This document shows positions 43,460 to 53,274 of a DNA stretch of 64,000 nt, one piece after another. The DNA comes from Oceanibaculum nanhaiense (GTDB lineage Bacteria > Pseudomonadota > Alphaproteobacteria > Oceanibaculales > Oceanibaculaceae), in contig NZ_MPOB01000004.1 in the NCBI RefSeq assembly GCF_002148795.1, forward strand, positions 310,001-374,000, in the 5' to 3' direction. Positions within the stretch are counted from its first letter, which is position 1. The number at the start of each line of letters is the position of its first letter. The notes beneath the pieces were generated by a model, which saw nothing but the letters and a program-made list of their open reading frames with translations, made no database searches and was not told the origin of the DNA. The translations under genes were made by a program, and so were the position numbers.

Positions 43460-44775
43460 CAGTCGCCTGCCAGCAGCGGTTTGGCAGCGGTTGCGGGCTG
43501 ACCGGCGGGCTTCACGTCGGTCTGCCACGGCACATCGGCACCCAGCGCCAATGCGACGGCAATGCCCGATTTTAACCCATCTTCGTGGAAACCGTAACCG
43601 CCCCAGGCGCCGCAGAACCAAAGGCCGCGCGTCCCCTGGATATGGTTCATCTCCTTCTGTGCCTGTATGGCCGGACCGTCGAATACCGGATGGCTGTAGG
43701 ATATCCGCGCGAAAACCTTTGCCGGATCGGGCTGGCGGATCGGGTTCAGCGTGACAAACAGCGGATGGGCGGGATCGATGCCCTGCAGCAGGTTCATCCA
43801 GTAGGTGACGGCCACCTCGCGGTCATAGGCCTCGCCCTCGGCCAGATAGTTCCAGCTCGACCAGACAGCGCGGCGCTTCGGCATCAGGGCAGGATCGCAG
43901 TGTAGCACCGCCTCGTTCGGCTGGTAGCGACACCGGCCCATAATGTCGCGCTCGGCGGCGTCGGAATCCTGCAGCAGAGCCAGCGACTGGTCGGCATGGC
44001 AGGCCAGGATCACCTGGTCGTACAGCGTTTCCTCGCCGTCGGAACCGCGTACCATCACGCCGCCGGGCACGCGCCGTACCGATACCGCCGCATTGCCGAG
44101 GCGGAACCGGTCGGCGAAGGGGGATGTCAGGCGCCGCACATATTCACGGCTGCCGCCGGTGACCGTCATCCATTGCGGCCGGTCATTCACCGACATCAGA
44201 CCGTGATTGTGAAAGAAGCGCGCGAAGCTGGCGGCCGGGAACTCCAGCATGGTCTCCACCGGGCAGGACCAGATGGCGGCGGCCATCGGCAGCAGATGGT
44301 CGTACAGGAAGCCGTCGGAATAGCGGTTGCGCTTCAGATACTCACCCAGCGACAGCGTGCCGGGATCGCCCTCCAGCAGCGCCGGCGCTTCACGGAAGAA
44401 GCGCAGAATGTCATGGACCATGCGGCCGAAGCGCGGGCGCAGCAGGTTGCGCTTCTGCGCGAAAAGCTGCGGGATACTGCCGCCGCCATATTCCAGGCGT
44501 CCGTCATCGATAGAAACGGCGAAGGACATCTCGCTGTTCTGATAGGGCACGTCGATCTGCCCGAACAGGCCGCGCAGGTTCGGGTAGTTGCGGTCGTTGA
44601 ACACGATGAAACCAGTATCGACCGGGATCGTCCGGCCGCCGACATCGGCCTCCACCGTATTGGCGTGGCCGCCGATCCGGTTTTCCTTCTCATAGATTGT
44701 GATCTCGTGCTGCTGGTGCAGCAGCCATGCGGCACCCATGCCGGAAATGCCGCTGCCGACGATCGCAAGTCTCAT
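43459..44775 (-). CDS. FAD-dependent amine-oxidase-like oxidoreductase
   Basis: A 438-aa flavoprotein starting MRLAIVGSGISGMGAAWLLH (GxGxxG) and YEKENRIGGHANTVEADVGG, then VDTGFIVFNDRNYPNLRGLF, the pattern of the NAD(P)-binding amine oxidase/desaturase-like group. The C terminus RGLWFCGAWGGYGFHEDGLKSG closes the flavin site (FCGAWGGYGFHEDG). These genes regularly accompany DUF1365 and CFA-like genes. A role in introducing a double bond in a methylated acyl chain is suggested by analogy with furan fatty acid synthesis. One base separates it from the photolyase gene. Confidence 0.87.
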   Translation of the reverse strand: MRLAIVGSGISGMGAAWLLHQQHEITIYEKENRIGGHANTVEADVGGRTIPVDTGFIVFNDRNYPNLRGLFGQIDVPYQNSEMSFAVSIDDGRLEYGGGSIPQLFAQKRNLLRPRFGRMVHDILRFFREAPALLEGDPGTLSLGEYLKRNRYSDGFLYDHLLPMAAAIWSCPVETMLEFPAASFARFFHNHGLMSVNDRPQWMTVTGGSREYVRRLTSPFADRFRLGNAAVSVRRVPGGVMVRGSDGEETLYDQVILACHADQSLALLQDSDAAERDIMGRCRYQPNEAVLHCDPALMPKRRAVWSSWNYLAEGEAYDREVAVTYWMNLLQGIDPAHPLFVTLNPIRQPDPAKVFARISYSHPVFDGPAIQAQKEMNHIQGTRGLWFCGAWGGYGFHEDGLKSGIAVALALGADVPWQTDVKPAGQPATAAKPLLAGD

Positions 44776-46236
44776 TCAGGCCGCTTTCTTGATGCGGGAG
44801 AAGGCGTCGAGCGCGCGGTCGCGCGCCGTGCCGTGATCCACGATGGGGGTGGGGTAGGTCTCGCCGAGCGTCACGCCGGCCTGACGCATCACATCGTCGG
44901 GGGCGAGCCAGGGCTTGTGGATATGGGAGGCCGGCATTTTCGCCAGCTCCGGCACCCAGCGCCGGACATAGGCGCCGTCCGGGTCGAATTTCTCGCCCTG
45001 CAGCACCGGGTTGAAGATGCGGAAATAGGGTGCCGCATCCGCGCCGCAGCCGGCGACCCATTGCCAGCTTGCGGCATTGTTGGCGAGATCGGCATCGACC
45101 AGCGTGTCCCAGAACCAGGCCTCGCCTTCCTGCCAGGGGATCAGCAGATCCTTCACCAGGAAGGAGGCGACGATCATGCGCACCCGGTTGTGCATCCAGC
45201 CGGTCGCCCACAGCTCCCGCATGCCGGCATCGACGATGGGGAAGCCAGTGCGGCCGCGCTGCCAGGCGGCCAGCGCGTCGCCGTTCTCGTGCCAGGGGAA
45301 GTCCGCGAATTCCGGGCGCAACGGATGATCCGGCAGGGTGTCGTTGTGATAGAGCAGGTGATGGGCGAATTCGCGCCAGCCAACCTCGGACAGGAATTTC
45401 TCGGCGCTGGCCTCGTTAAGGTCGTGAGCGGCAATGTCGGCGCGGGTCGCGTGCCAGATCTGGCGGGGGCCGATCTCGCCGAAATGCAGATGTGGCGACA
45501 GCCGCGAGGTCGCCTCGATATCCGGCCGGTCGCGTTCTGCCTTGTAGCGGTTCACCGCAGCGTCGAGAAAGCCGGTCAGCCGGTCGCGCGCGCCAGCCTC
45601 GCCGGGTGTCCATGCGGCCTCGAAGCTCCTGGCCCAGTTCGGTGCGGTGGGCAGCAGCGCCCAATCCGCCAGCCTGTCGCCTTGGGGCGCAGGGGCAGGT
45701 GTGGATTCCAGTGCTTCCGGGGTGGGCAGCGGCGCTTCCGGTCCGTCCTTGGCAAGACAGGCGCGCCAGAAGGCGGAATAGACGCGGAACGGCTCGCCGG
45801 CCTTGTTCTCGACGGTCCAGGGTTCGTGCAGCAGGGCCGAATTGAAGCTGCGCGCCGCGATCCCATCGCGTTTCAGCGCGGCCTTGATGGTCTCGTCCCG
45901 CTTGCGGGCGAATGGCTCGTAGCAGCGGTTCCAGTACACCGCCGCAGCACCGGTTTCGCTGACGAGATCGGAGATGATCTGCCGTGAATCGCCGCACCGC
46001 AGGACAAGCGGCAGGCCCAGCGCGTCAAGGTCGCGGGACAGCGCCGTCAGGCTGTGGTGCAGCCACCAGCGTGCAGCATCGCCGGTCCGCCAGGTGCCGG
46101 GCGTCTCATCATCCAGGATATAGACGGGCAGGACCGGCTGGCCGCTGGCCATGGCCGCGCACAGCGCCGGATTATCTGCAAGACGCAGATCCTGGCGAAA
46201 CCAGAGGAGAACGGGCCTATCGCTGTCTCGTGCCAT
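44776..46236 (-). CDS. phrB: deoxyribodipyrimidine photolyase
   Basis: A 486-aa class I photolyase/cryptochrome. The N-terminal antenna domain begins VLLWFRQDLRLADNPALCAA. The FAD domain has LHFGEIGPRQIWHA, GWREFAHHLLYHND, FPIVDAGMRELWATGWMHNR and NNAASWQWVAGCGADAAPYF, with the tryptophans expected for electron transfer. It repairs UV cyclobutane dimers using light. The ATG at 46236 leaves about 37 bases from the predicted transcription start; an ATG at 46263 would leave about ten. First gene of the operon. Confidence 0.92.
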   Translation of the reverse strand: MARDSDRPVLLWFRQDLRLADNPALCAAMASGQPVLPVYILDDETPGTWRTGDAARWWLHHSLTALSRDLDALGLPLVLRCGDSRQIISDLVSETGAAAVYWNRCYEPFARKRDETIKAALKRDGIAARSFNSALLHEPWTVENKAGEPFRVYSAFWRACLAKDGPEAPLPTPEALESTPAPAPQGDRLADWALLPTAPNWARSFEAAWTPGEAGARDRLTGFLDAAVNRYKAERDRPDIEATSRLSPHLHFGEIGPRQIWHATRADIAAHDLNEASAEKFLSEVGWREFAHHLLYHNDTLPDHPLRPEFADFPWHENGDALAAWQRGRTGFPIVDAGMRELWATGWMHNRVRMIVASFLVKDLLIPWQEGEAWFWDTLVDADLANNAASWQWVAGCGADAAPYFRIFNPVLQGEKFDPDGAYVRRWVPELAKMPASHIHKPWLAPDDVMRQAGVTLGETYPTPIVDHGTARDRALDAFSRIKKAA

Positions 46237-46279
46237 CTTGCTTGCTGTAAAATCTTCGATCATCTTGGAATTCTGTAAG

Positions 46280-46308
46280 TTTTACGTACCGCGCCGGGCG
46301 GCGGATCA
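46280..46308 (-). promoter_or_regulatory. RpoE/ChrR-type (singlet oxygen) sigma-E promoter
   Basis: On the minus strand TGATCC (46303-46308) is followed after exactly 18 bp by TAAAA (46280-46284). This matches the alphaproteobacterial RpoE (ECF11) consensus TGATCC-N18-TAA, and it sits right before the photolyase gene, a known member of that regulon in Rhodobacter sphaeroides. Transcription would start near 46273. Confidence 0.8.
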
Positions 46309-46452
46309 TTCCGGAAGCAGAAATAGATGCTGCCCGAATGAAGCCGCAGTGAAAGATGAATAACATTTTATTGATTTGCACGGCGGGCGTGCGCTGCGCG
46401 ATAAACAGGCTGTTTCGGAGCATGCCAGCTGCGAAAACACAGCGGAGGCAGG

Positions 46453-46851
46453 ATGGCCAAGCCCAAGATTCTCGACCGTCGGGTGTTTTATGCCGGCGCG
46501 CTGCTGTTCCGGGAGGGTGAGCTGGGCAGTCACGCCTACCTCATCGAATCCGGCCGGGTGGAAGTCTTTGTCGGCCGCAACGAGGCGGAGACGGTGCTGG
46601 CCGATCTCGGTCCCGGCGAGATCATCGGCGAGATGGCGCTGATCGCCAAGGGGCCGCGCCAGGCCTCGGTGCGGGCGCTGGAACTCACCGTCTGCTCGAC
46701 GATCAACGAGCAGGTCATGGATCGGCTGCTGGAAAGCTGCGAGCCGGGCGTGAAGGCGCTGCTGAAAGTACTGATGAAGCGGCTCTACGCCACCAACATG
46801 ATGCTGGCCGACCATCTGCACCGCGATGCCGAAATGGGGCGCTGGAACTAG
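46453..46851 (+). CDS. single-domain cyclic-nucleotide-binding protein
   Basis: A 132-aa protein holding one Crp-type cNMP-binding barrel: FYAGALLFREGELGSHAYLIESG, GRVEVFVG, and DLGPGEIIGEMALIAKGPRQASVRAL (phosphate cassette GEIIGEMALIAKGPRQASV with the expected E and R). No DNA-binding domain follows, only a helix (VLMKRLYATNMMLADHLHRD). It may bind cAMP/cGMP or be a degenerate regulator acting on a partner. It is divergent from the photolyase operon across 190 bp, and its end overlaps the facing AraC gene by four bases. Confidence 0.82.
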   Translation: MAKPKILDRRVFYAGALLFREGELGSHAYLIESGRVEVFVGRNEAETVLADLGPGEIIGEMALIAKGPRQASVRALELTVCSTINEQVMDRLLESCEPGVKALLKVLMKRLYATNMMLADHLHRDAEMGRWN

Positions 46852-47693
46852 ACCATCTTGCCGCGTCGCCAGGAAGCTGGCGTCTGGCCGAAGGTGCGGC
46901 GGAAGCGCCGGGTGAATTCCGACAGATCGCCGAATCCGGCCGATAGCGCCGCGTCCAGCACGCTCATGCGGTCCTCGCGCAAGGCGCGGGCGGCCGCCCG
47001 CAGTCGGCGGTTCAGCAGATATTGATAGGGTGTGACCCCAAGCACGGTGCTGAACCGGCGCAGGAAGTGATAGCGGCTGAGGCCGACCGCGGCGGCGATA
47101 TCGGCGACCGATAGCGGTTCGGGATGGTGCGCCTCGATCAGCCGCGCGGCGGTTGCGATGCGGGCGAGATCGCGCGTCCGTTCCGGTGACGCCGCGTCGG
47201 CATGGCTGAGGCGCAAGGCCGCGCCGGCCATCCGCAGCGCCAGCTCCTCCAATGCCAGTGCATCCTGCTCCGACAGCGCGGCTTCCGCCGCCGCGAACAG
47301 CGGCGACAAGGCCGTCACGGGTGGCAGCCGGTGCTGCGGGAAATCGATATGTTTTACGCCGGGCAGAGCGCCTGCGACCTCCGCCATGAATTCCGGTGCG
47401 AAATGGAAGGCAAGGCAGCGGTCGCCGGCGCCATGTTCATGCCCGCAGGAATAGCAGGCGCCTTCATTCCCCAGCATCAGCGATCCCGCTGCCATCAGCG
47501 TGCTGCCCCGGTCCGAGCGATAGACGAAATTGCCCGACAGCACGGCAGCGATCACCGCCGGGCCGTGCTGTTCCTCATAGGGTTTGTCCTCAGGTCCGCA
47601 GCGGCAGATCACGTCGCTGACGCTCCAGCCGGAGCCCTCGGCGAGGAAGCTCTGGGTGACCTTGTCCTGATCGATGGCAGGGGCGATGCTCAT
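46848..47693 (-). CDS. AraC family transcriptional regulator
   Basis: A 281-aa regulator. The C-terminal 100 residues hold two helix-turn-helix motifs: LSVADIAAAVGLSRYHFLRRF and RMSVLDAALSAGFGDLSEFTRRF (cores DIAAAVGLSRYHF and ALSAGFGDLSEFTRRF), ending FGQTPASWRRG. The N-terminal cupin-like part has a Cys-rich stretch (ACYSCGHEHGAGDRC) that could bind metal or sense redox. The ATG at 47693 lies only about ten bases after a TATAAT, so the transcript may be nearly leaderless. Targets unknown; the divergent 47779 gene is a candidate. Confidence 0.85.
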   Translation of the reverse strand: MSIAPAIDQDKVTQSFLAEGSGWSVSDVICRCGPEDKPYEEQHGPAVIAAVLSGNFVYRSDRGSTLMAAGSLMLGNEGACYSCGHEHGAGDRCLAFHFAPEFMAEVAGALPGVKHIDFPQHRLPPVTALSPLFAAAEAALSEQDALALEELALRMAGAALRLSHADAASPERTRDLARIATAARLIEAHHPEPLSVADIAAAVGLSRYHFLRRFSTVLGVTPYQYLLNRRLRAAARALREDRMSVLDAALSAGFGDLSEFTRRFRRTFGQTPASWRRGKMV

Positions 47694-47778
47694 GGGCGAA
47701 ATTATAGCAATAATCCCCAAGAAACGCGCGCGTGTCGGGCGCTAGGGTCCAGCCATACCAAAGTCATGGAGGCAGCGA

Positions 47779-48885
47779 ATGACACCGAAGATGCGGACCC
47801 TGATGTGGCGGCGCGACTGGGACGGCAACAGCATGGAACAGGCCACCGTTCGCCGTGACGATTCGGGAATCGAAATCGCCGGCACCGTGCTGCTGGCGGA
47901 GAAGGGCGCCCCTTTGCGCGTCGAATACCGGCTGCAGTGCGATGCCGGCTGGATCACAAGGCGGGTCGAGGTCAGTCAGGATTTCGAGGGCGCAACGCAG
48001 AGCCTGACCTTGCTGCATGACGGCACGGGCAACTGGCGGCTGAACGGCGCGGCCGCCCCGGATCTTGCCGGCTGCACCGATATCGATCTGGGCGTGAGCC
48101 CTTCGACCAATGCGCTGCCGGTGAACCGGCTGCGTCCTGCCATCGGGGAGACAACGGAAATCCGTGCCGCCTGGGTGCGGTTTCCGGAGATGATTGTGAC
48201 GGCGGCGCCGCAGGCCTATGACCGGCTGGCGGAGCGGCGTTACCGCTACCGCAATCTGGACAGTGACTTCAAGGCGGTGCTGGAAGTCGATGAGGACGGG
48301 TTCCCCATCGATTACGAAAGCATCTGGACGCGCATCGCCGATGGCGCGCCGGCGCGCGGACTGACCCATGTGCTGGCCGCTGCCCTCTTCTCGTCCGGCC
48401 CGTCGCCGGAACTGGGGGAGGCGGCGAAGGCTTTCGACTGGGTGATCGGCGGCTGGCGTGCCGAAGTGTTCGACTATGCCGAGGATGGCACGGCACGCAC
48501 CGGCGAGGGCGAATGGTGGTTCAGCTGGGCACTGGAGGGCCGGGTCATCCAGGATATCTGGATCGCCCCGCCCCGTGGTGAACGAGAGGGCGGCGACCTG
48601 CCGGTCCGCGACCGCTACAGCACCACGCTGCGCTGGCTCGATGGGGATGGCGAGACCTGGCGCATCCTCTGGCTGAACCCGGTGACCGGCGTGCTGAACC
48701 GGCTGTCCGGCCGCCTGACGGATGGCCGGATCGTGCTGGAAGGCGAGGAATATGGCCACCCGGCGCGCTGGAGCTTCAACGACATCACGCCGGATAGCTT
48801 CGTCTGGCGCGGCGAGAGCCAGCAGGAGGACGGCAGCTGGCGGCTGGATGCCGAATTCCGGCTGCTGCGGATCACCCCACGCTGA
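47779..48885 (+). CDS. glycolipid-binding (DUF1089) domain fused to a second beta-rich domain
   Basis: A 368-aa protein with two parts. Residues 1-185 match the putative glycolipid-binding family: [39 protein letters not shown] and [20 protein letters not shown] are its blocks. Residues 205-365 ([57 protein letters not shown]) resemble DUF1579-type lipocalin-like domains. Fusion of the two is unusual. GGAGG precedes the ATG. Its 3' end overlaps the facing dehydratase gene by 14 bp. Confidence 0.75.
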   Translation: MTPKMRTLMWRRDWDGNSMEQATVRRDDSGIEIAGTVLLAEKGAPLRVEYRLQCDAGWITRRVEVSQDFEGATQSLTLLHDGTGNWRLNGAAAPDLAGCTDIDLGVSPSTNALPVNRLRPAIGETTEIRAAWVRFPEMIVTAAPQAYDRLAERRYRYRNLDSDFKAVLEVDEDGFPIDYESIWTRIADGAPARGLTHVLAAALFSSGPSPELGEAAKAFDWVIGGWRAEVFDYAEDGTARTGEGEWWFSWALEGRVIQDIWIAPPRGEREGGDLPVRDRYSTTLRWLDGDGETWRILWLNPVTGVLNRLSGRLTDGRIVLEGEEYGHPARWSFNDITPDSFVWRGESQQEDGSWRLDAEFRLLRITPR

Positions 48886-49984
48886 ACACCGGCGCTCCCA
48901 GCACCTCCATGCGCGGTATCACGCCCAGCCCCGGGGCGGTCGAGGCGCTCATCCGGCCGTGCTGGCGTTGCGGCGCCCCTTCCGCCAGGGAGACAGTGAC
49001 ATAGGAGTTGAAGTCCGTCGCCGAGAACAGGAAATCGGCCGGCGTCGAATGGGCGAGATGGGCGATGGCGGCGGTGGTGATGTCGCCGCCCCAGGTGTCC
49101 TCGATGGTCATGGCAATGCCGAGCGACAGGCAGAGATCGCGGATCTGCCGCGCCCTGGTCAGCCCACCGACCTTGGAAATCTTCAGGTTGATGACGTCCA
49201 TGGCGAGGTCCGACGCGCCGCGCAGCACGGCGGGTAGCCCGTCGATCACCTCGTCCAGGATGAAGGGCTTCGGCGTGCGGCGGCGGATCGCCAGGCATTC
49301 CTCGTAGGATGGGCAGGGCTGCTCGATATAGACATCGACATCGCGCACCCCCTCGACCACGCGCGCCGCCTCATGCATCAGCCAGCCGGTATTGGCATCG
49401 GCAATCAGCACATCGCCGGGCAGCAGCTTCTCGGCGACAGCATGGATGCGCGCGATGTCGGTATCCGCGTCGCCGCCGACCTTCAGCTGGAATTTGGTAT
49501 AGCCCTCCGCCCGGTAGCCGGCCACATTGGCCGCCATCGCCTCGGGCGTGTCCTGCGAGATCGCGCGATAGAGCAGGACATCCTCGCCGCAGCGGCCACC
49601 GAGCAGAGTCACCACCGGCAGTCCCGTTGCCTGGCCCAGAATGTCCCAGCAGGCGATGTCGAGCGGCGATTTCACGTAAGGGTGCCCGCGCATCGCCTGG
49701 TCCATCACCCGGTTGATGGTGCCGAGGTCACGCGGGTCCAGCCCGATCAGCCCTGGCGCCAGTTCCTTGATGCCGGTACGCGCGCCATTGGCATAGGCCG
49801 GCAGATAGGCCGGCCCGAGCGGGCAGACCTCGCCATGACCGGTGATGCCTTCGTCGGTCTCGATGGCGACCACGGTCGAATCGAACACCTCCACGGATTT
49901 GCCATCCGCCCATTTGTAGCTGCCTTCATGCAGCGGCAGATCGATCTGGTAAGCGGATATCCGGGTGATCCTCATGGCGCGCAT
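48872..49984 (-). CDS. enolase-superfamily dehydratase, probable cis-3-hydroxy-L-proline dehydratase
   Basis: A 370-aa mandelate racemase/muconate lactonizing type enzyme. The KxK catalytic pair is in KFQLKVGGD, metal ligands in [15 protein letters not shown] and FILDEVI, and the second-side residues near [11 protein letters not shown]. The N terminus [20 protein letters not shown] resembles cis-3-hydroxy-L-proline dehydratases rather than dipeptide epimerases. It would convert cis-3-hydroxy-L-proline to pyrroline-2-carboxylate. Substrate confidence is moderate. It diverges from the M81 peptidase genes across 165 bp. Confidence 0.72.
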   Translation of the reverse strand: MRAMRITRISAYQIDLPLHEGSYKWADGKSVEVFDSTVVAIETDEGITGHGEVCPLGPAYLPAYANGARTGIKELAPGLIGLDPRDLGTINRVMDQAMRGHPYVKSPLDIACWDILGQATGLPVVTLLGGRCGEDVLLYRAISQDTPEAMAANVAGYRAEGYTKFQLKVGGDADTDIARIHAVAEKLLPGDVLIADANTGWLMHEAARVVEGVRDVDVYIEQPCPSYEECLAIRRRTPKPFILDEVIDGLPAVLRGASDLAMDVINLKISKVGGLTRARQIRDLCLSLGIAMTIEDTWGGDITTAAIAHLAHSTPADFLFSATDFNSYVTVSLAEGAPQRQHGRMSASTAPGLGVIPRMEVLGAPVFSVG

Positions 49985-50149
49985 CCTCCGCTGGCCGGCT
50001 TCTTATGAAACGGAACACTAACCCCTGAGTCAGCGGGATTCCATACAACTTTAGTGATTTAGCACGGGAGGGCTTGACGGGACTTGTAAAGGAAGTTTGC
50101 ATATCGGCCTGTCTGAAAAAACAAAACAACTGAATGGGGATTCGTTTCG

Positions 50150-51655
50150 ATGCATTTCTTGCTCGCCATGATGAAACACGAGACGAACACCTTCTCCCCG
50201 GTACCCACACCGCTGGAGCGCTTTGCCCGCGGCCGCGGCACGCCACCGGAAGGCCAGGACGCCGTTGCGGCCTATCGCGGCACGCAGAGTGCGCTGGCTG
50301 CCTTCATCGACATCGCGGAGAAAGAGGGCGCCACCTACGACATTCCGGTTGCCGGCCAGGCCTGGCCCTCCGGCCCGGTGCAGGATGATGCCTACAACTA
50401 CATGACCGGCAAGATCATCGCGGCGGCGAAGGCGCGGAAATACGACGCCATCCTGCTCGACCTGCATGGCGCGATGGTGACCGAGAGCTTCGAGGATGGT
50501 GAGGGCCAGCTGATCAAGATGCTGCGCCAGATCGCGCCCGACACGCCCATCGCCGTGGCACTGGATATGCACACCAACCTCTATGCCGAGATTGTCGATA
50601 ACGCGACCTCGGTGGCCGGCTATCAGACCTATCCGCATATCGACGTCTATGAGACCGGCACGCGCGCGGCGCTGCCGGTGATCGCCAAGCTGAAGGGCAA
50701 GGCCAATCCGGTCATGGCCTGGGGCAACCGGCCGATGCTGCCGCATGTGATGCGCCAGGGCACCGACGATTTCCCGAACAAGGAACTGCAGATCCGCGCC
50801 CATGAGATGGAGACCACCGGCGGCGCGCTGGCGGCGACCTTGTTCACCGGCTTCCCGCATGCCGACATCCACAATGCCGGCCTGTCGGCGGTGGTGGTGA
50901 CCGATGGCGACAAGGCACTGGCGCAGAAATATCTGGACGAGCTGCTGGACTTCGCCTGGGACGAGCGCGAGGCTTTCGTCTACAAGCTGGAGCCGCTGGG
51001 CGAGTCGGTGGCGCGCGCCAAGAAGATGAATGACGGGCCGGTGGTGCTGCTCGACCATTTCGACAATGCGGCCTCTGGCGGCACGATGGACACCACCGCC
51101 GTATTGGGGGAGATCATCCGGCAGGGGCTGGAGAATGTCGCCTTCTTTGCGATCCACGATCCCGAAGCCGTGCAGCAGATGATCAAGGCCGGCATCGGTG
51201 CCAAGCTGACGCTGAAGCTGGGCGGCAAGATCAAGATGCCGCTGCTGGCCGCCGATGCCATCAGCGAACCGCTGGAGGTGACCGGCACGGTGCGCGTGCT
51301 GACCAATGGCGAGTTCCGCAACCGTGGGCCGATGGGCACCGGCATCCTGAACGATATGGGGCCGACCGCCGTGTTCGATACCGGCAAGGTGGAGATCGTC
51401 GTCATCTCCCGCCATCAGGAGCCGAACGACCTCAACTGCTTCTACAGCCTGGGCATCGACCCGCTGGCCAAGCGCTATCTGTGCCTGAAGAGCCGGGTGC
51501 ACTGGCGCGCCGGTTTCAAGCCGATCATGAAGGATGTGGTGGAATGCGCCGGCGTCGGTGTCTGCACTTCGGATTACAACCAGCTTGAATTCAAGCATGT
51601 CCGGCGGCCGATCTATCCGCTCGATATTCTCAACGAGCCGAAGGCCGGCCGGTAA
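50150..51655 (+). CDS. M81 family metallopeptidase (MlrC-like), copy 1
   Basis: A 501-aa protein of the M81/DUF1485 family, which includes microcystinase C (MlrC). MMKHETNTFSP at 7-17, LLDLHGAMV at 102-110 and LDMHTNLYAEIVDNAT supply the conserved D/H metal residues; GDNA-type LLDHFDNAASGG lies in the C-terminal half. It probably hydrolyses short peptides or related amides in the cytoplasm. It is the first of two tandem homologues and sits upstream of a peptide importer, so a role in using imported peptides is inferred. Confidence 0.86.
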   Translation: MHFLLAMMKHETNTFSPVPTPLERFARGRGTPPEGQDAVAAYRGTQSALAAFIDIAEKEGATYDIPVAGQAWPSGPVQDDAYNYMTGKIIAAAKARKYDAILLDLHGAMVTESFEDGEGQLIKMLRQIAPDTPIAVALDMHTNLYAEIVDNATSVAGYQTYPHIDVYETGTRAALPVIAKLKGKANPVMAWGNRPMLPHVMRQGTDDFPNKELQIRAHEMETTGGALAATLFTGFPHADIHNAGLSAVVVTDGDKALAQKYLDELLDFAWDEREAFVYKLEPLGESVARAKKMNDGPVVLLDHFDNAASGGTMDTTAVLGEIIRQGLENVAFFAIHDPEAVQQMIKAGIGAKLTLKLGGKIKMPLLAADAISEPLEVTGTVRVLTNGEFRNRGPMGTGILNDMGPTAVFDTGKVEIVVISRHQEPNDLNCFYSLGIDPLAKRYLCLKSRVHWRAGFKPIMKDVVECAGVGVCTSDYNQLEFKHVRRPIYPLDILNEPKAGR

Positions 51656-51768
51656 CGGTTGCTTACAACCTGCCGGCGTAACCATTCGCGCGCGTACAAT
51701 ATTGTGCCGGGCCGGCGGAGCGGGCAGTCTTCATTTTCCAACTGGCGAAAAAACAGGAGGTCCAAGGG

Positions 51769-53274
51769 ATGCGTCTCGTTCTCGGCATGATGAAGCACGA
51801 GACCAACACCTTCTCTCCGCTGCGTACCGACTGGGCGCGGTTCCAGGCCTGGGGTGCCTTCACCGGCGAGGAAGCCCGCAAGAATTTCGAGAAGACGGCA
51901 ATGCCGCTGGGCGCCTATATGAAGCTGGCGCGCGAGCGCGGCGCCGATTTCACCATCCCGATGGCGGCGGAGGCGATGCCCTCCGGCCCGGTCGAACGCG
52001 ACGCCTATGAACGCATGGCCGGCGCCATCTGCGAGGCGGTCGCCAAGGGCTGCGACGGCGTGCTGCTCGATCTGCATGGCGCCATGGTCACGGTCGATCA
52101 TGAGGATGGCGAAGGCGAGTTGCTCGCCCGCATCCGCAAGATCGCGCCCGATGTGCCGATTGCCGTCACGCTCGACCTGCATACCAACCTGACGCAGCGC
52201 ATGGTCGATAACTGCACCGCGCTGATCGGCTACAAGACCTATCCGCATGTCGATATGTACGAGGTGGCCGAGCAGGTCGGCCGCATCGTGCTGGACAGCA
52301 TGGCGGGCAAGTGCCGGCCGGTGATGGCCTGGCGCAGCCTGCCGTTGCTGTCCCAGACCCTGAGACAGGGCACCGACGACGAGCCGATGAAGTCGCTGAT
52401 CGCCATGACGCGCGCGGCCGAGGCGAAGCCGGGTGTCCTGGCGGCGAGCGTGTTCGGCGGGTTTCCGATGGCCGATATCCGCGATGCCGGCACCTCTGTC
52501 ATCACCGTGACCGATGGCGATGCGGCGCAGGCGCAGGCCGTCTGTGACGAGATCGGCGCGGCGGCCTGGAAGGCGCGCGAGAGTTTCATCTACCAGCATG
52601 AACCGCTGGAGCAGGCGGTCGCCCGCGCCAAGACCCTGACGGAAGGTCCGGTGCTGCTGCTCGACCATGCCGACAATACCGGCTCCGGCGGCACGCAGGA
52701 TGTGATGACGGTGATCGCCGAGGTGATGCGCCAGGGGCTGGAGGATGTCGCCGTCGCCGCGGTCTGGGACTCGGCGGCGGTGCAGGAAATGGCCAGGGCC
52801 GGAGTCGGTGCCACGGTGACCATCCGGCTGGGCGGCAAGACCGACATGCCGTCGATCGACCTAAAGGGCGAGCCGCTGGAAATCACCGGCAAGGTGAAGA
52901 CCCTGACTGACGGCGAATGGGTGGTGCACGGGCCGATGTACACCGGTGTGACGGTGCAGATGGGGCCGACGGCGGTGCTGGATACCGGCAAGGTCCAGAT
53001 CGTCATCGTGTCGCGCCATCACGAGCCTTGGGATACCGGCGTGTTCCGCTCCGTCGGGATCGAGCCGGAGCACAAGCGCTATCTGGTGCTGAAGAGCCGC
53101 ATCCATTATCGCGCGGGTTTCGCCGGTCTGGGCAAGGCGACGATCACCTGTGACGGTCACGGGGTGACGACATCGGATAACAGCATCCTCACCTTCACCC
53201 GGCTGCGGCGGCCTATTTACCCGTTGGACCGGATGAACGACGATACGCTCTTGCCATCGACTGCCCAACAGTGA
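51769..53274 (+). CDS. M81 family metallopeptidase (MlrC-like), copy 2
   Basis: A second 501-aa M81 protein, clearly a homologue of the first: MMKHETNTFSP at 7-17, LLDLHGAMVTVDHEDGEGEL and LDLHTNLTQRMVDNCTAL keep the same positions and metal residues, and both end near RRPIYPLD. The N-terminal third and the loop after DMYE differ, so substrates may differ. AGGAGG precedes the ATG. The gap of about 113 bp after copy 1 has no strong hairpin. Confidence 0.86.
   Translation: MRLVLGMMKHETNTFSPLRTDWARFQAWGAFTGEEARKNFEKTAMPLGAYMKLARERGADFTIPMAAEAMPSGPVERDAYERMAGAICEAVAKGCDGVLLDLHGAMVTVDHEDGEGELLARIRKIAPDVPIAVTLDLHTNLTQRMVDNCTALIGYKTYPHVDMYEVAEQVGRIVLDSMAGKCRPVMAWRSLPLLSQTLRQGTDDEPMKSLIAMTRAAEAKPGVLAASVFGGFPMADIRDAGTSVITVTDGDAAQAQAVCDEIGAAAWKARESFIYQHEPLEQAVARAKTLTEGPVLLLDHADNTGSGGTQDVMTVIAEVMRQGLEDVAVAAVWDSAAVQEMARAGVGATVTIRLGGKTDMPSIDLKGEPLEITGKVKTLTDGEWVVHGPMYTGVTVQMGPTAVLDTGKVQIVIVSRHHEPWDTGVFRSVGIEPEHKRYLVLKSRIHYRAGFAGLGKATITCDGHGVTTSDNSILTFTRLRRPIYPLDRMNDDTLLPSTAQQ

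Noticed and set aside
43996-45987. Open frame of about 660 codons opposite the FAD oxidase and photolyase
   Set aside because: Antisense shadow over two strongly supported genes.
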